A DNA stretch of 27,831 nucleotides from assembly GCA_947072805.1 (NCBI GenBank), contig CAMTJK010000006.1:1-27831 (forward strand), in the 5' to 3' direction. The position numbers and the translations under genes were made by a program. Under the pieces are notes generated by a model. That model had not been told where the DNA came from and searched no databases. It worked only from the letters and a program-made list of their open reading frames with translations. This DNA is from an uncultured Prevotella sp. (GTDB lineage: Bacteria; Bacteroidota; Bacteroidia; Bacteroidales; Bacteroidaceae). Below are positions 16,108 through 25,228 of the stretch, piece after piece. Positions within the stretch are counted from its first letter, which is position 1. The number at the start of each line of letters is the position of its first letter.

Positions 16108-16151
16108 TAAAAGACCCCGCCGTGAGCTTTTTTGGCCGTGCACGGTGGGGT
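16108..16151 (-). terminator. Rho-independent terminator after the esterase gene
   Basis: An 11-bp stem with one G-U type pair (16114-16124 with 16141-16151; ACCCCGCCGTG / CACGGTGGGGT) lies 26 bases past the minus-strand stop at 16178. It is followed on the minus strand by TCTTTTATTTAT. The rest of 15979-16107 shows nothing recognisable. Confidence 0.72.
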
Positions 16152-16177
16152 TAGGATAAGTGTATGACAATGTTTTT

Positions 16178-17005
16178 TCAGAAGCTTTTCAGCCACGCTT
16201 TCAGTTCGAGCATCATTTCAAAGTGGTAGGTGAAGCTCTCCAGGTTGCCCCATCCGTGTCCGCCGGTGGGGTAGATATGCAGCGAGGCCGGCACGTCGTG
16301 CCTGTAGCACTCCACGTAATAGTTGGTACCATTGGCAGGCAGCACCACATCGTCGTCATCGCTGAGTGTTATGAAGGCCCGTGGCGTGACGCGTGTCACC
16401 TGCATGTCGCTGCTGTATTCGCGTATCTGCTTTTTGTGCGGTTTCTCTCCGAGCAGGTTGTGCAGCGATCCCTTGTGAGTGAATTCCGGGTCCATTGTTA
16501 TTACGGGGTAGAAGAGTATCTGGAAGTTGGGTGCGGCGTCGCCTGTTGATTTCGTTGCGATGAGCGAGGCGAGATGTCCGCCTGCCGATGAGCCCATTAT
16601 ACCCACGTCGTTACGGTTGATGTGCCATGCGGCGGCGTTGCGGCGCACCAGTTTTATGGCCTCTTCGGCGTCCTTCACCGGCACTTCCGGATTGCCGTGC
16701 GGCATGCGGTACTTCAGTACCACTACGGCAATGCCCTGTCCGTTGAAGAATCCCGCCCAGTCCTTGCCTTCATGTCCTATGGCAAGCACTCCGTATGCGC
16801 CGCCGGGGCATATCACTATGGCTCTGCCGGTAGCTATCTTTTCTTTTGGGAGGTATACGTACACTTTGGCGGTGTCGTTGGGGTCGCCGTTGTTGTTGGG
16901 CGCTTCACCCTGCCAGAGGTTCATTACCATGCTTTTCTGTGCCGCTGCCGACAGCGAGGTCATGACCAGCAGCGCTATCAGCGCGATAATTTTCAGTCTT
17001 TTCAT
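16178..17005 (-). CDS. Secreted alpha/beta-hydrolase (acetyl esterase-like)
   Basis: A 275-residue protein with a signal peptide (residues 1-22, cleavage near SAAAQ). Its alpha/beta-hydrolase fold resembles bifunctional feruloyl/acetyl-xylan esterases and other carbohydrate esterases of Bacteroidetes. CPGGAYGVLAIGHEG (67-80) supplies the oxyanion-hole region. GSSAG (138-142) holds the nucleophile Ser140. An Asp in SDDDDVV (216-221) and His250 in PTGGHGWG complete the triad. It probably removes ester groups from plant or host glycans in the periplasm or outside the cell, but the substrate cannot be read from the sequence. It is the last gene of a minus-strand run and starts 33 bases after the CPBP protease gene. 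Confidence 0.82.
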   Translation of the reverse strand: MKRLKIIALIALLVMTSLSAAAQKSMVMNLWQGEAPNNNGDPNDTAKVYVYLPKEKIATGRAIVICPGGAYGVLAIGHEGKDWAGFFNGQGIAVVVLKYRMPHGNPEVPVKDAEEAIKLVRRNAAAWHINRNDVGIMGSSAGGHLASLIATKSTGDAAPNFQILFYPVITMDPEFTHKGSLHNLLGEKPHKKQIREYSSDMQVTRVTPRAFITLSDDDDVVLPANGTNYYVECYRHDVPASLHIYPTGGHGWGNLESFTYHFEMMLELKAWLKSF

Positions 17006-17038
17006 CTGTGTTTATGGTTTTTTCGGTTATTGTTTCTT

Positions 17039-17797
17039 CTAAGCTTTCTTCATGCGCAGGTGCAGCTGCATCAGCGATGGCAGCAGTATGAGCAGCGAGA
17101 ATGCTATTGCCAGCATCACCTTTGCGTCGCTGCCGAACACCGTTTTCAGTGTCACGTCGTTGCCGCGGTACATGTTGTATAGCATGAACGAGGCGCTGTT
17201 GTTCACCCAGTGGAATGCCACGCCGGGCAGTATGCTGCCTGTGCGCACGTACATCCATCCCAGCAGCAAGCCGGAGAGGAAGGCGTGCGGCATCTGTGCG
17301 AGGTTGCCGTGTATCAGGGCGAAGAGCAGAGCCGACACTGTCACTGCCACCGCAGGCGAATTCTTCCAGTCGAGCAGAGCCTTGGCAATGGCACCTCTGA
17401 ACACTATCTCTTCCACGAGTGGTGCAAGCAGTCCTACCGCCAGATATCCCCAGCGGTCTTTGAGTATGAGAGAGTACAGATGTTCATATTCGAGCGGCAG
17501 TTCGGGAAGCATTTCCTGCATCCACATCACCGGGGCGAGGCTGCCCACAGCCGCCATGCAGCTCCACAGAAGCACGCTCCACGGTCGTGTGCGTATGTAG
17601 TTTCTTGAAACTCTTGTCCAGCGGGCGCAGATAAAGACTGTTCCGGCTATCAGCGAGCTTGTTACCGACGATGTGACGAGCATTGCCGACGTGATGTCGG
17701 GCGAGCCGGTCAGATGTTTCCACAGTGTCTGTATGCCGAAGGTTGCGCCCCATTGTATGGCTGCGAATACTATCAGAAAGATTATTGCGTTGCCCAT
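17039..17797 (-). CDS. CPBP family intramembrane metalloprotease
   Basis: A 252-residue membrane protein with about eight hydrophobic segments. It carries the CPBP (CAAX protease and bacteriocin-processing) motifs: EE at 129-130 with R134 (VEEIVFRG), H163 (FALIHGN) and H196 (FHWVNN). These residues line the active site of the Rce1-like fold. Bacterial members process or degrade membrane proteins or confer self-immunity to peptides; the substrate here is unknown. It lies between ribF (gap about 107 bases, no clear promoter) and the esterase gene (33-base gap), so co-transcription with the latter is likely. Confidence 0.85.
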   Translation of the reverse strand: MGNAIIFLIVFAAIQWGATFGIQTLWKHLTGSPDITSAMLVTSSVTSSLIAGTVFICARWTRVSRNYIRTRPWSVLLWSCMAAVGSLAPVMWMQEMLPELPLEYEHLYSLILKDRWGYLAVGLLAPLVEEIVFRGAIAKALLDWKNSPAVAVTVSALLFALIHGNLAQMPHAFLSGLLLGWMYVRTGSILPGVAFHWVNNSASFMLYNMYRGNDVTLKTVFGSDAKVMLAIAFSLLILLPSLMQLHLRMKKA

Positions 17798-17904
17798 TTT
17801 CTTATATATATAATATGGTATATGTTTGTATGATAAGATGTGTGTGTGCTTTTTATGTCGTCGTTTCAGTGTCGGCTTGCCGCCGTGCTGCCCTCAAGGT
17901 TTTG

Positions 17905-18843
17905 TCAGCCATGTTGTCCGAGCCGTGCCATAGCCTCTTCGGCATCCCTTTTAAGCTGCGTCGCCAGTTCTCCGCCGTTTCTGAATTTGCGTTCGGCTCT
18001 TAGTCGGCTCACGAACGAGACGCCCATCCGGCAACCGTAGATGTCGCCGTCGAAGTTGAATATGTTCACCTCGAGTGTGGTCTTCTGTCCGTCAAATGTT
18101 GGTCGGCTGCCTATGTTCATCATTCCGGCGAGTTGTCCCTGCCTGTCGGGCAGAGCCACCCTCACGGCGTATGCTCCCGGAGCGGGAATCAGTTTGCAGT
18201 TGTCGTCAGGCAGCAGGTTGGCAGTTGGGAAGCCTATGCTGCGCCCCACCTGTTCGCCTTTCACCACGGTGCCCGTCAGCATATAGGGATATCCGAGGCA
18301 TCGTGTGCCCATTTCCACTTCGCCTTCGCCGAGCAGAGTGCGTATCACCGACGAACTTACACCCACTCCGTCGAGCCGCAGTGCCTCTGCCTGCACCACC
18401 TCCATGCCTATTTCCCTGCCGTAAGCCACATAGTCGCTGAAACCCTCCGTGCGGTTATGACCGAAGCGGTTGTCATATCCCGTAACGAGTACCCTTACGT
18501 TGAGGCGTTCGGCAAGCACCTTCTGCATGAAGTCGCGTGCTTCCATGGCAGCCATCTCCTTGTTGAAGGGCAGCACCACGCATTCGTCTATGCCCGTTGC
18601 GGCGAGCAGTGCCGTCTTTTCGGCGTGAGTGCTAAGCATGAGCGGACGGAAGTTGCAGTCGAGCACCTGCCTCGGATGCTGGTCGAAGGTTATTACAGCC
18701 GAGCCGAGTCCTCTTTCCGATGCCATGTCGAGCACCTGCCGTATGAGAAACCGGTGTCCTTTGTGTACGCCGTCAAAGAATCCTATCGTTGCCACGCAGG
18801 GCTTTAGCCGTGTCGATATGTCTGTGAGTATGGTTGTTTTCAT
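17905..18843 (-). CDS. ribF: Bifunctional riboflavin kinase/FAD synthetase
   Basis: A 312-residue cytoplasmic enzyme that phosphorylates riboflavin to FMN and adenylates FMN to FAD. The N-terminal nucleotidyltransferase domain has GFFDGVHKGHRFLI (21-34, with the HxGH motif at 27-30). The RTLLGEGEV segment marks its end at about residue 170. The C-terminal flavokinase domain has GRSIGFPTANL (about 199-209), with the PTAN metal/nucleotide motif, and ends in a helical tail. Length matches the family. It starts 12 bases after the Ca2+-ATPase stop and so probably shares its transcript. Confidence 0.94.
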   Translation of the reverse strand: MKTTILTDISTRLKPCVATIGFFDGVHKGHRFLIRQVLDMASERGLGSAVITFDQHPRQVLDCNFRPLMLSTHAEKTALLAATGIDECVVLPFNKEMAAMEARDFMQKVLAERLNVRVLVTGYDNRFGHNRTEGFSDYVAYGREIGMEVVQAEALRLDGVGVSSSVIRTLLGEGEVEMGTRCLGYPYMLTGTVVKGEQVGRSIGFPTANLLPDDNCKLIPAPGAYAVRVALPDRQGQLAGMMNIGSRPTFDGQKTTLEVNIFNFDGDIYGCRMGVSFVSRLRAERKFRNGGELATQLKRDAEEAMARLGQHG

Positions 18844-18855
18844 TGTCTTTCCGTT

Positions 18856-21453
18856 TCATTGCGGTGAGCATTGTGCGGCTTTTGCCATGCGCTTTATGCC
18901 CCTCCAAAGTTCTCCTGCCAGCATTACGGGCGATGTTCCGGCTATTATCAGCATCCACGTTGCGGCATCCAGCGGAACGGTACGGAACATCTTGCCGCCG
19001 AAGGTTACTATTATCCATTGCCCTGCCAGTATCATTGCCAGAACGAGCATCAGTCCGTGGTCGGCGGCTATGCCCTTGAAGGCGGAATTGTCGGTGCCGA
19101 GTGTCTTTGCGTTGAACAGGTTCCACCATTGCAGCATCACGAAGATGGTGAAGAAGATGGTCAGTTCCCTGTCGTCTATTCCTGCCACATGTTCGAAATA
19201 ATAAAGCAGCGATATCATCAGTACAAAGAAAAGTCCGCCCACTCCCATTATTCCGCGCCACATGGTACGCGATATTATCGATTCGTCCTGTCGCCGCGGT
19301 TTTTCCCTCATCACAGCCGCTTCGGGCGGCAGCGAGGCGAGTGCCATTGCAGCGAAGGTGTCCATTATCAGGTTCACCCACAGCATCTGTGTTATGGTGA
19401 GGGGCAGTTCTGTGCCAATGATGGAGCCGCCGAGCACAAGTAGCAGAGCCGTTACGTTTACCACGAGCTGGAAGAAGATGAAGCGCTGTATGTTCTTGTA
19501 GAGCGAGCGCCCCCATTCCACGGCTCTTACTATGCTGTTGAACGAGTCGTCTATCAGTGTCATGTCGCTTGCGTTCTTAGCCACTCCTGTGCCCGAGCCG
19601 AGCGACAGTCCCACGTGTGCATGGTTCAGAGCCGGAGCGTCGTTGGTTCCGTCGCCGGTCACCGCCACCACTTCGCCCCTGCGCTGTAGCAGCGTTACCA
19701 GCCTCTGCTTGTCGGCAGGACGAGCCCTGCTCATCACCTTCATGTCGCCCACCATGTTGATAGCCTCTTCGTCGGTGAGCTGTTCAAACTCGCTTCCTGT
19801 CATGCTGTTCCTGCCGTTGCCGTCTGTCGTTATGCCTATCTGTCGTGCTATCTCCGTGGCGGTGTCGGTAGTGTCGCCCGTTACTATCTTTACGTCAATG
19901 CCGGCAGCCCTGCATTGGTTTACCGCTTCGGGCACTTCCTCGCGCAGCGGGTCGCTGATGGCCACGATGGCGGTAAGCTTCAGGTGTTCGATATCCATTG
20001 TTCCGCCCTCTCGGCAGGCTATGGCGAGTGTGCGCATGGCACGGTTCTGCCATTGCTTCAGCCTCTCTTCGGCTTGTCGGCGTGCGTCGGCGTCCATGTC
20101 GCATCGGCTCATCACTATCTCTGGTGCGCCTTTTACGTAGAGCCAATCCCTGCCATCGTCATTACAGAGTGTTGCCATATATTTTCTCTCGGTCGAGAAA
20201 GGCAGCTGTCTTGTCACCTTTACTCTGCCGCGCAGAGCCTTGTAGTCGTATCCGCCGTCGGCGATATGCCGCAGCAGCGCCGCTTCCGTAGGATTTCCTA
20301 TCGCCTTGCTGCCGTCGAGTTCTGCAGTGGAGTTTACGGCACATTGCAGCGCCAGAGTATCGTTATCGCCGTTGTCGCCGGGTGTGAAGACTTCAGCCAC
20401 CGTCATTCTGTTCTGTGTCAGCGTGCCCGTCTTGTCGGTGCATATCACCGTGACGGCTCCCATCGTCTCGCAGGCGTGCAGCTTTCTCACCAGGTTGTTG
20501 CTTTTCAGCATGCGCCTCATGTTGAGAGCCAGTGCCAGTGTCACAGCCATCGGCAGTCCTTCCGGCACAGCCATTACTATGAGCGTCACCGCCATCATGA
20601 AGTATTTGAGTACCACTTCGGTCATGGCGATATAGTTGTCTGTGTGCCACAGCTCGTTGGTCAGTATGTCGTGCACGAGGAATACCACAAACGACAGCAC
20701 CGCCACCGTCGTGCCCGCCTTGCTTATCAGGTTGGCGAGTCTGTCGAGCTGTCTGTTGAGCGGAGTCTTTACGGCGGTATGCTCTGTCGACTTTGTTGCC
20801 ACGCTGCCTATCTCGGTGTTGTCGCCCACGGCGGTCACCACCATTCGTCCGTTGCCCTCCATTACCATTGTCGAGCGCATCACGGCGTTCTCCGGATAGG
20901 TCGATTCCGTGCTGCCCTTGTCGCCGTCAGCCAGCACGCGCTTGGCGGCTATGGGTTCGCCTGTCAGTGCCGATTCGTCTATCTGCAGGTCTGAAGCCTC
21001 TGTGAGCAGTCCGTCGGCAGGCACTTCATCGCCCGTTTCGAGCAGTACCACGTCGCCCACCACTATCGCACGGCGTGCAACGAGTGTCACTTTGCCGTTG
21101 CGCAGCACCTTTACGGGCTGTTCTTCGCCGAGGGCGGTGAGCTCGTCAAACTTTTTTGCGGCATCGCGTTCAAAGTAAAATCCTATTGTTGTGGCAAGAA
21201 TCACGGCAATGATTATGCCTATGGGTTCGGCAAATTCCTTCTCTACAAAAGCCAGAACAATCGAGAAGGCAGCCGCTACAAGTAGTATTCGTATTATGGG
21301 GTCATTGTATTTGTCGAGATAAAGGCGCCACATGGATGTGCGTTGCGGCGGAGTAAGAATGTTCTCGCCGTGTTTTTTTCTGCTTTCCTCCACCTCAATG
21401 TCAGTGAGCCCGCAGCGTGCTCCCGTGTGGAAATACGTGTTGTTGTCCGTCAT
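18856..21453 (-). CDS. Calcium-translocating P-type ATPase, PMCA type
   Basis: An 865-residue P2-type cation pump of the inner membrane. It begins with a short cation-ATPase N domain (TDIEVEESRKKHGEN). Then come the actuator domain with ALTGEP (about 162-167), PEGLP (297-301) in M4, the phosphorylated Asp340 in CTDKTGTLTQN, and TGDGTNDAPAL in the hinge. The M6 motif WVNLIMDT provides the Asn and Asp of the single Ca2+ site of PMCA-type pumps. About ten membrane segments fit the family. The likely job is Ca2+ export. The ATG at 21453 is preceded by a -7 box at 21481-21474. Confidence 0.9.
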   Translation of the reverse strand: MTDNNTYFHTGARCGLTDIEVEESRKKHGENILTPPQRTSMWRLYLDKYNDPIIRILLVAAAFSIVLAFVEKEFAEPIGIIIAVILATTIGFYFERDAAKKFDELTALGEEQPVKVLRNGKVTLVARRAIVVGDVVLLETGDEVPADGLLTEASDLQIDESALTGEPIAAKRVLADGDKGSTESTYPENAVMRSTMVMEGNGRMVVTAVGDNTEIGSVATKSTEHTAVKTPLNRQLDRLANLISKAGTTVAVLSFVVFLVHDILTNELWHTDNYIAMTEVVLKYFMMAVTLIVMAVPEGLPMAVTLALALNMRRMLKSNNLVRKLHACETMGAVTVICTDKTGTLTQNRMTVAEVFTPGDNGDNDTLALQCAVNSTAELDGSKAIGNPTEAALLRHIADGGYDYKALRGRVKVTRQLPFSTERKYMATLCNDDGRDWLYVKGAPEIVMSRCDMDADARRQAEERLKQWQNRAMRTLAIACREGGTMDIEHLKLTAIVAISDPLREEVPEAVNQCRAAGIDVKIVTGDTTDTATEIARQIGITTDGNGRNSMTGSEFEQLTDEEAINMVGDMKVMSRARPADKQRLVTLLQRRGEVVAVTGDGTNDAPALNHAHVGLSLGSGTGVAKNASDMTLIDDSFNSIVRAVEWGRSLYKNIQRFIFFQLVVNVTALLLVLGGSIIGTELPLTITQMLWVNLIMDTFAAMALASLPPEAAVMREKPRRQDESIISRTMWRGIMGVGGLFFVLMISLLYYFEHVAGIDDRELTIFFTIFVMLQWWNLFNAKTLGTDNSAFKGIAADHGLMLVLAMILAGQWIIVTFGGKMFRTVPLDAATWMLIIAGTSPVMLAGELWRGIKRMAKAAQCSPQ

Positions 21454-21473
21454 GCGCGTATCAATGATGTATG

Positions 21474-21481
21474 CAAAGGTA
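21474..21481 (-). promoter_or_regulatory. Putative -7 box for the Ca2+-ATPase/ribF run
   Basis: On the minus strand TACCTTTG, a full match to TAnnTTTG, 20 bases before the ATG at 21453. No TTTG is found at the expected -33 distance. Confidence 0.45.
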
Positions 21482-21728
21482 TATAAAAAAGCGCGGATGC
21501 CTTGTTGTCTTTCCTGTTATTTTGTAAACTTTAAAACATTCACGCTGCGTTTTCGCTTTTCTTTCCATTGCAAATATTGTTCTACAAAGCCGGGAATACG
21601 GTGTGATGTGATATCATAGGCAATCGAAAGCGTTCCAAACAGTCCTCCTGCCGGCGCAAAAGGAGCTAAAAATAAGCCATTTCGCAAAATAAAAAGGTCA
21701 AAAATGCGTCTAACAGCTTTATTTTCAC
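21482..21728. other. Divergent intergenic region
   Basis: Between the Ca2+-ATPase and helicase genes, which point away from each other. It is AT-rich, with one -7 box at each side (21474-21481 and 21729-21736). No gene, strong hairpin or repeat is seen in it. Confidence 0.5.
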
Positions 21729-21736
21729 TACCTTTG
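21729..21736 (+). promoter_or_regulatory. Putative -7 box for the RNA helicase gene
   Basis: TACCTTTG matches TAnnTTTG; no -33 TTTG is seen. With translation starting at 21912 the leader would be about 170 bases. Confidence 0.45.
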
Positions 21737-21911
21737 CAGCCGCAAACAGCTTGCGGCACCTGTCATCTTGTAGGGTGGAATGTCCGTAAGCCTGATTATT
21801 ACAAGCCCGAAGCCCTAAACAGTCGGTAAGTTCCGGCAGATGAAACGCTTGTTTGCGCATGACGCAGGAGCTGACAGGTTAGGGAAATATACACATTATA
21901 ATATATCTACA

Positions 21912-23858
21912 TTGAAGACATTTGAAGAATTGGGCGTCAGCGAGGACATTCGCCGCGCCATTACGGAGCTCGGATTCGAACATCCGATGCCTGTTCAGGA
22001 AGAAGTGATTCCCTACTTGCTTGGTAACCGTAACGACATTATCGCGCTGGCACAGACCGGTACGGGCAAGACAGCTGCGTTCGGAATACCCGTTCTGCAG
22101 CGCATCGATGCCGGATGCCGCGACACACAGGCGCTCGTGCTCAGTCCTACGCGCGAGCTGTGCCTGCAGATAGCTGACGACTTGCAGGACTTTTCCAAAT
22201 ACATGCCGGGCATCAACATTGTGCCCGTATATGGAGGAGCGTCGATAGAGGCGCAGATACGCTCGCTCAGACACGGAGCGCAGGTGATAGTGGCAACGCC
22301 GGGACGTCTCATCGACCTCATGCACCGCGGCAAAGCTGTGCTTGATAAGGTGCAGAACGTGGTGCTCGACGAAGCGGACGAGATGCTCAACATGGGATTT
22401 TCGGAGAGCATCAACGAGATTTTCGAGGGCGTGCCCGCCGAACGTAACACGCTGCTCTTCTCTGCCACCATGAGCAAGGAGATTGAAAAGATAGCCACTT
22501 CCTACCTGCACGACCACAAGGAGATAGTGGTGGGCAGCAGAAATGAGGGCGCGGAAAACGTAAACCACATCTATTATCTCGTCAATGCCAAGGACAAGTA
22601 TCTCGCCTTAAAGCGCATCGTCGATTATTACCCGCGCATCTTTGCCATCATCTTCTGCCGCACGAAACGCGAGACGCAGGAGATTGCCGACAAGCTGATA
22701 CACGACGGATATAATGCCGAGTCGCTGCACGGCGACCTTTCGCAGCAGCAGCGTGACCTTACCATGCAGAAGTTCCGTCAGCACCTTACGCAGCTGCTTG
22801 TGGCTACCGACGTGGCGGCACGCGGACTGGACGTAGATGATCTGACGCACGTCATAAACTTCGGTATGCCCGACGACATAGAGAGCTACACCCACCGCAG
22901 CGGACGTACCGGAAGGGCAGGCAAGAAGGGCACTTCGATAGCCATTATACACACCCGCGAGCGCCATAAGGTTCGTGCCGTGGAGAAGGAGATAGGCAAG
23001 GAGTTTACCGCCGGCAAGATACCAACGCCGCAGGAGATATGCACGAAGCAGCTCTATAAGGTTATGGACGAGATTGTAAAGGTAGACGTCGATGACGAGC
23101 AGATAGCACCCTTCATGGAGGAGATAAACCGCCACTTCGAATATATCGACAAGGAGGATATCATAAAGAAGATAGTAAGTCAGGCGTTCGGTCGCTTCCT
23201 TGCCTATTATGCCGATGCACCCGAAATAGATGTCGTAGAGAAGAACTCCGACGGAAAGCGGTCGGGAAAGCAGCAGAAGAGCGGCGCGAAAGGCGACAGG
23301 AGGGGTGCCCGCGGCGGAGCACGTAGGGCAGAAAACGGTTATCGCCGCCTGTTCATCAATCTCGGAAAGGCTGACGGCTTCTATCCGGGCGAGGTGATGC
23401 AGTTCATCAACCGCCACACTCCGGGACGCCAGGAGGTGGGACATATCGACCTGTTAAACAAGTTCTCGTATATAGAAGTGCCCGAGGGCGACGCCGAAAA
23501 GGTGATGCGTGCGCTCGACGGCACCCGATATAAGGGCAGGGAGGTGCGCTGCAACGATGCCGACGACAACGGACAGAAGCGGAGTTTACGTGCCGACAAC
23601 CGCCAGAAGCGTAACGGCTCTGCTGGCGGCGGCAACGGGTTTGAGCGTTTCGAGAAGAAGTCGAAGGGCAATGATGCCTTAGCCGACGCGCCTCGTTCCA
23701 AAGGCAGGCGCGGACAGCGCGGCGAGGTGCGCATGGAGAGCGGAAAGCAAGACGACTGGAGGCAGTTCTTCCAGGGACATGACATACGGCTGATAGGTGA
23801 CGAGCCCGACTTCAGCGAGGAGGGATGGGCACGCCGCAAACCCAAAAAGAAGAAGTAA
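21912..23858 (+). CDS. DEAD-box ATP-dependent RNA helicase with DbpA-type RNA-binding domain
   Basis: An RNA helicase that probably remodels structured RNA or assists ribosome assembly. From the TTG at 21912 it has 648 residues. Motifs in order: Q motif ending PMPVQ (about 25-29), motif I AQTGTGKT (47-54), PTREL (79-83), ATPGR (128-132), DEAD (153-156), SAT (184-186), TDVAARGLDV and HRSGRTGRAG. A DbpA-like RNA-binding domain follows at about 476-550 (RRLFINLGKADGFYPGEVMQFI to EVRCNDAD). A long Arg/Lys/Gly-rich tail ends in KPKKKK. An upstream ATG at 21840 would add 24 residues of unconserved sequence. The TTG fits the usual family start (MKTFEELGV) and is preceded by a very AT-rich stretch. 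The gene is monocistronic in this window. Confidence 0.92.
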   Translation: MKTFEELGVSEDIRRAITELGFEHPMPVQEEVIPYLLGNRNDIIALAQTGTGKTAAFGIPVLQRIDAGCRDTQALVLSPTRELCLQIADDLQDFSKYMPGINIVPVYGGASIEAQIRSLRHGAQVIVATPGRLIDLMHRGKAVLDKVQNVVLDEADEMLNMGFSESINEIFEGVPAERNTLLFSATMSKEIEKIATSYLHDHKEIVVGSRNEGAENVNHIYYLVNAKDKYLALKRIVDYYPRIFAIIFCRTKRETQEIADKLIHDGYNAESLHGDLSQQQRDLTMQKFRQHLTQLLVATDVAARGLDVDDLTHVINFGMPDDIESYTHRSGRTGRAGKKGTSIAIIHTRERHKVRAVEKEIGKEFTAGKIPTPQEICTKQLYKVMDEIVKVDVDDEQIAPFMEEINRHFEYIDKEDIIKKIVSQAFGRFLAYYADAPEIDVVEKNSDGKRSGKQQKSGAKGDRRGARGGARRAENGYRRLFINLGKADGFYPGEVMQFINRHTPGRQEVGHIDLLNKFSYIEVPEGDAEKVMRALDGTRYKGREVRCNDADDNGQKRSLRADNRQKRNGSAGGGNGFERFEKKSKGNDALADAPRSKGRRGQRGEVRMESGKQDDWRQFFQGHDIRLIGDEPDFSEEGWARRKPKKKK

Positions 23859-23885
23859 CGCCCGATATTACGTCCGGAAAGGAAC

Positions 23886-23933
23886 GAAAAAAGTGGAGGC
23901 TGCATCGTAAATGCTTGTTGCGATGCAGCCTCC
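23886..23933 (-). terminator. Terminator hairpin between convergent genes
   Basis: A perfect 13-bp stem (23895-23907 with 23921-23933; GGAGGCTGCATCG / CGATGCAGCCTCC). On the minus strand it is followed by six Ts, so it best serves the lipoprotein genes ending at 24001. It is also the first strong hairpin after the helicase stop on the plus strand, though without a T-run there. Confidence 0.75.
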
Positions 23934-23970
23934 GTCGGTAATGTATAAGGAGATGGTATGAAATAGCTTT

Positions 23971-23993
23971 CCTAAACAAATTACCTGTTTGGG
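23971..23993. repeat. Small CCCAAA-type hairpin, possible degenerate palindrome copy
   Basis: Arms CCTAAACA (23971-23978) and TGTTTGGG (23986-23993) pair at seven of eight positions around a 7-base loop, eight bases from the minus-strand stop at 24001. On the minus strand it reads CCCAAACAGGTAATT, partly like the CCCAAATCGGTCATT arm of the large palindromes. The family membership is tentative. Confidence 0.4.
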
Positions 23994-24000
23994 TTAAAGA

Positions 24001-24402
24001 CTATTTGCTGAAGTCAATCTTCCAGTTGCCGTCTTCATCTTTACGCATATTCATCTTCTCGTTCTTCTCCTCGTCGCCGATGGTTATGCTATATTCAACC
24101 ACAGCCGTGTTGCCGTCTTCAGATATCTTCTCTGAAAGAATCTTGTAATCCTTTATTCCGCCGTTTTCTTCCACAGCCTTTTCATATTTTTCTTTCAGCA
24201 AAGCCACCATGCCCTGCTTATCTTCGTCTTTCCTTACTTCATCGCCGTGGGAGTAGATAAGGTCTACGTAACCGTCAAAGTCCTTGTCTTGCAGACATTT
24301 CAGTGCCTTTTCCGCTGTTCCCGAAGGTGTGTTGCTGCTGCCACAGGCAAATAGTAATACTGCAAAAGCAGCCATTGCTGCCATCTTGATAATCTGTTTC
24401 AT
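24001..24402 (-). CDS. DUF4878-type lipoprotein
   Basis: A 133-residue lipoprotein with signal sequence and lipobox LFAC (lipidated Cys20). The mature part, TAEKALKCLQDKDFDGYVDLIY through VVEYSITIGDEEKNEKMNMRKDEDGNWKIDFSK, fits the DUF4878 domain. This is a small alpha+beta fold related to NTF2-like/lumazine-binding proteins, commonly found in Bacteroidales lipoproteins of unknown role. The last strand with a conserved DGNWKID is the clearest signature. It starts 71 bases after the YiiX-like lipoprotein gene on the same strand and may be in the same transcript. Confidence 0.82.
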   Translation of the reverse strand: MKQIIKMAAMAAFAVLLFACGSSNTPSGTAEKALKCLQDKDFDGYVDLIYSHGDEVRKDEDKQGMVALLKEKYEKAVEENGGIKDYKILSEKISEDGNTAVVEYSITIGDEEKNEKMNMRKDEDGNWKIDFSK

Positions 24403-24473
24403 AATCGTTTAAGTTTTTAGTGAGTTATAATATATATATGTATATTCGTCGTGTGGTTTTTCCAGTCAGCCTT

Positions 24474-25085
24474 TCAGAAGCTTGTCACCTGTCGCAGTGC
24501 CTTTGATGTGACGAAGTCTGACGGCAGACGTATGTTGTTGAATGTTTTTCCCGGCAGGCTGAAGTTGTGTCGTGGTACATTTATAAGCCTTAGCCCTGCC
24601 TTCATAAACGAGTGCTCCACCAGTTCGCAGCAGTACATCTTGCTGCTGTCGCTGTCGTCGTAGTCGTGGTCGAAGAGGGTGCCTCGCCGGTATATGGCCA
24701 TAGCCACGTCGGCAGCCCTTTTTGCCGTCTTGCAGTCGGCAGTTCTCATCACGCATCCTGCGCATGCGTTTATGTAGCGGTAGAATTTTTCGGGTGTTTC
24801 CATCTTCACCCTGTCCACGTCGCCTTTAAAGTCGGGCTCTCCCGGCACGGCGTGTACCACCATTGTGTGTCCTGCCGAATCGACGGCAATGCCGACGTGC
24901 GAGTAGGTGCCCCCATTGTCTGCCATGATGACCACTCTGCTCACCATGCCGTTGCCTCTGCGAAGCAATATGTCGCCGGGCTGTACCACCGTACCTTCGG
25001 GAAGTATGGTCGATGGCTTTCTGCTTCCGCCTCCGCATGCCGCAAGCAGCATGAAGGAGGCCAAGACTATGGGTAATGTCTTCAT
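24474..25085 (-). CDS. YiiX-like permuted papain-fold lipoprotein
   Basis: From the ATG at 25085 this is a 203-residue lipoprotein with lipobox LAAC (Cys17). The body matches the YiiX/YebB-like permuted NlpC/P60 group: VQPGDILLRRG near the start, the His in TYSHVGIAV (His63), and a Cys-containing YCCELVE (Cys152, followed by Glu154) after a YDxxF-like FDHDYDDSDS stretch. Such proteins are predicted amidases or thiol hydrolases acting on peptidoglycan or lipids in the envelope; the substrate is not known. A longer start at 25121 would add 12 residues, but it falls inside a -7 box and spoils the signal peptide, so the shorter one is chosen. It is divergent from the M16 protease gene. Confidence 0.82.
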   Translation of the reverse strand: MKTLPIVLASFMLLAACGGGSRKPSTILPEGTVVQPGDILLRRGNGMVSRVVIMADNGGTYSHVGIAVDSAGHTMVVHAVPGEPDFKGDVDRVKMETPEKFYRYINACAGCVMRTADCKTAKRAADVAMAIYRRGTLFDHDYDDSDSSKMYCCELVEHSFMKAGLRLINVPRHNFSLPGKTFNNIRLPSDFVTSKALRQVTSF

Positions 25086-25118
25086 TCCGGAAGTGCTGTC
25101 ACATCGGTTGTTATGCCA

Positions 25119-25126
25119 CAAATTTA
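25119..25126 (-). promoter_or_regulatory. Putative -7 box for the lipoprotein pair
   Basis: On the minus strand TAAATTTG, matching TAnnTTTG, 34 bases before the ATG at 25085. No proper -33 TTTG is present. Its position rules against a start at 25121. Confidence 0.42.
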
Positions 25127-25228
25127 TGAAAAATATGTGAGTAAAGTCTTCTGTTTGTCATGAAAATTGCAATAATCATACAAAAGACGGTAATGACGGC
25201 ACAAAAAACTATGCCTTTCCGCCTGATT

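Noticed and set aside
19915..20994. 359-codon plus-strand frame inside the Ca2+-ATPase gene
   Set aside because: Shadow of a P-type ATPase that has all motifs in order; the composition (Cys, His and Tyr rich) is not protein-like.
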